15,753 nt of DNA, taken from positions 1-15,753 of the forward strand of contig JAPLBU010000150.1 in assembly GCA_026392575.1 (NCBI GenBank). Reading direction: 5' to 3'. The notes below the pieces were generated by a model. That model was not told the DNA's origin and searched no databases. It saw only the letters and a program-made list of their open reading frames with translations. This document shows positions 14,981-15,753 of this stretch, in pieces. The DNA comes from Actinomycetota bacterium (GTDB taxonomy: Bacteria > Actinomycetota > Actinomycetes > S36-B12). A program made the position numbers and the translations under genes. How positions within the stretch are numbered: the stretch's first letter is position 1; each line of letters starts with the position of its first letter.

Positions 14981-15753
14981 ATCGATATCCCGTGGAGTCT
15001 GCGCATGGCGGATGCCGTTGATCGATAGGCCCTTGAAGCTGCAGTCCTCAATCTGTTGATCGATGACGATCTGCAGCACCTGCAGGAACTGCTCATCCGT
15101 CATCAACGGTGCGCGAGTGAGTCTGTTGCGCAACACGCACTGGCGAAGCAGGTGCTCGCATGACCAGCCGGGGATGTGCTCCCAGATCCGTCCGTTGTAG
15201 TCGGGAATCCGGTTCACGATCCGCCAGGAACGGTCGAGGAAGTCCTTGTCCACCAGGTAGTCGGTCGCAGTCACGTCAATGGCGTAGAAGGTCGTCTGCG
15301 GGAAGAAGAACCCGGCGGTGAAGGAGGGCAGGTCGAAGTCCTGCTGACGAAGGGCGTTGTAGGAGACGGCCTGCAGGAAGTAGAAGCCGCCCTCGCTGAC
15401 GGGGATCGCGAGCACTCGATCATCCAGCAGGACATCGTTGGATCCCTTGCACAGCCAGGGGATCGCGCTGTCCTTGCAGTGGTCGAAGAGCAGGTTGTCG
15501 AGGTCGCTCGTGCCAATCGAGTGTCCGCGATTGACCGGCGAGTCGAGGATCACGCAGTCGGGGAAGTAGCGCCGCCAGAGCGATGTGTTGTCGGCTGTCA
15601 GCGTGGCTCGGTTCGCCTCGCCGTAGTTGGTTGCGACGATGACCTGGCGAAAGCGGCGAAGGATGGGCAGATTGCGGACGATCGCCAGCTCAAGGAACTC
15701 GAGATCCTGCGCTTCCTCGAGATACCCCGTCGTTCCGTACACGCTGCGTCGGA
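14960..15753 (-). CDS. partial protein of unknown function, possibly glycosyltransferase-like (N-terminus outside window)
   Basis: The frame is open to the right edge (about 264 residues visible; a GTG at 15742 is possible but upstream codons remain open), so the start is probably outside. Motif-like blocks are FRQVIVATNYGEANRATL, FPDCVILDSPVNRGHSIGTS followed by DLDNLLFD, PWLCKGSNDVLLDDRVL, FFPQTTFYAIDV, and NGRIWEHIPGWSCEHLLRQC. Together these resemble, from memory, a protein family seen in marine phages and some bacteria, with blocks like NRGHxxGTxDLDN, WLCKxSND, PQTxFYxIDV and NGKIWExIxGWSCE. The strand-loop KGSNDVLLDD could be a GT-A metal site, and adjacent genes are glycosyltransferases, so a sugar-transfer role is possible but unproven. 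It has no signal peptide in the visible part. Confidence 0.6.
   Translation of the reverse strand, partial: RRSVYGTTGYLEEAQDLEFLELAIVRNLPILRRFRQVIVATNYGEANRATLTADNTSLWRRYFPDCVILDSPVNRGHSIGTSDLDNLLFDHCKDSAIPWLCKGSNDVLLDDRVLAIPVSEGGFYFLQAVSYNALRQQDFDLPSFTAGFFFPQTTFYAIDVTATDYLVDKDFLDRSWRIVNRIPDYNGRIWEHIPGWSCEHLLRQCVLRNRLTRAPLMTDEQFLQVLQIVIDQQIEDCSFKGLSINGIRHAQTPRDIDSVVTDV

Overview
The window comes from a GC-rich actinobacterium; the exact lineage cannot be set from the sequence alone. Support comes from strong G/C bias at third codon positions, GTG and TTG starts, several likely leaderless genes (an AT-rich -10 box 6-7 bases before the start codon), a candidate actinobacterial 6C RNA, and small membrane families known mainly from actinomycetes.

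Layout. Positions 1-102 hold the last codons of a probable insertion-sequence transposase and a candidate IS end, followed at once by a very long hairpin (103-177). Next is a two-gene unit: a one-TM membrane protein and an LCIB-like carbonic anhydrase (221-1225). A 437-base gap with a hairpin-rich leader precedes a secreted lysozyme-like protein (1663-2352). A LysR regulator (minus) faces a small orphan gene (plus). A bidirectional terminator separates that orphan from a membrane protein of the family often misnamed LigA (minus), which has a perfect dyad before its RBS.

The clearest functional module is 4371-7478. A GntR/HutC regulator and a YdfG-type 3-hydroxyacid dehydrogenase form one minus-strand operon, divergent from mmsA (CoA-acylating methylmalonate/malonate-semialdehyde dehydrogenase). 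One palindrome overlaps the gntR -35 and touches the mmsA -35. Together the genes look like a regulated 3-hydroxyacid to semialdehyde to acyl-CoA route.

A 538-base gap after mmsA carries a hairpin and the candidate 6C RNA with its terminator. The minus strand then encodes an ABM-fold protein, a DsbB-family protein and a 50-residue DUF5993-like partner. A membrane-bound diguanylate cyclase (plus) follows, then a FUSC-type membrane protein apparently split in two by a TTGA stop/start overlap (minus).

The right end (11809-15753) looks like glycan or small-molecule modification: a Methyltransf_24-type methyltransferase, a GT4 glycosyltransferase with an unusual C-terminal extension, a GT-A-like protein with an EDD motif, and a partial protein running off the right edge. 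That last protein resembles, from memory, proteins found in marine phages. No CRISPR array, tRNA, rRNA or complete mobile element was seen. The best leads are the LCIB-like carbonic anhydrase unit, the semialdehyde module with its shared operator, the displaced cysteine pair in DsbB, the split FUSC protein and the right-edge gene.
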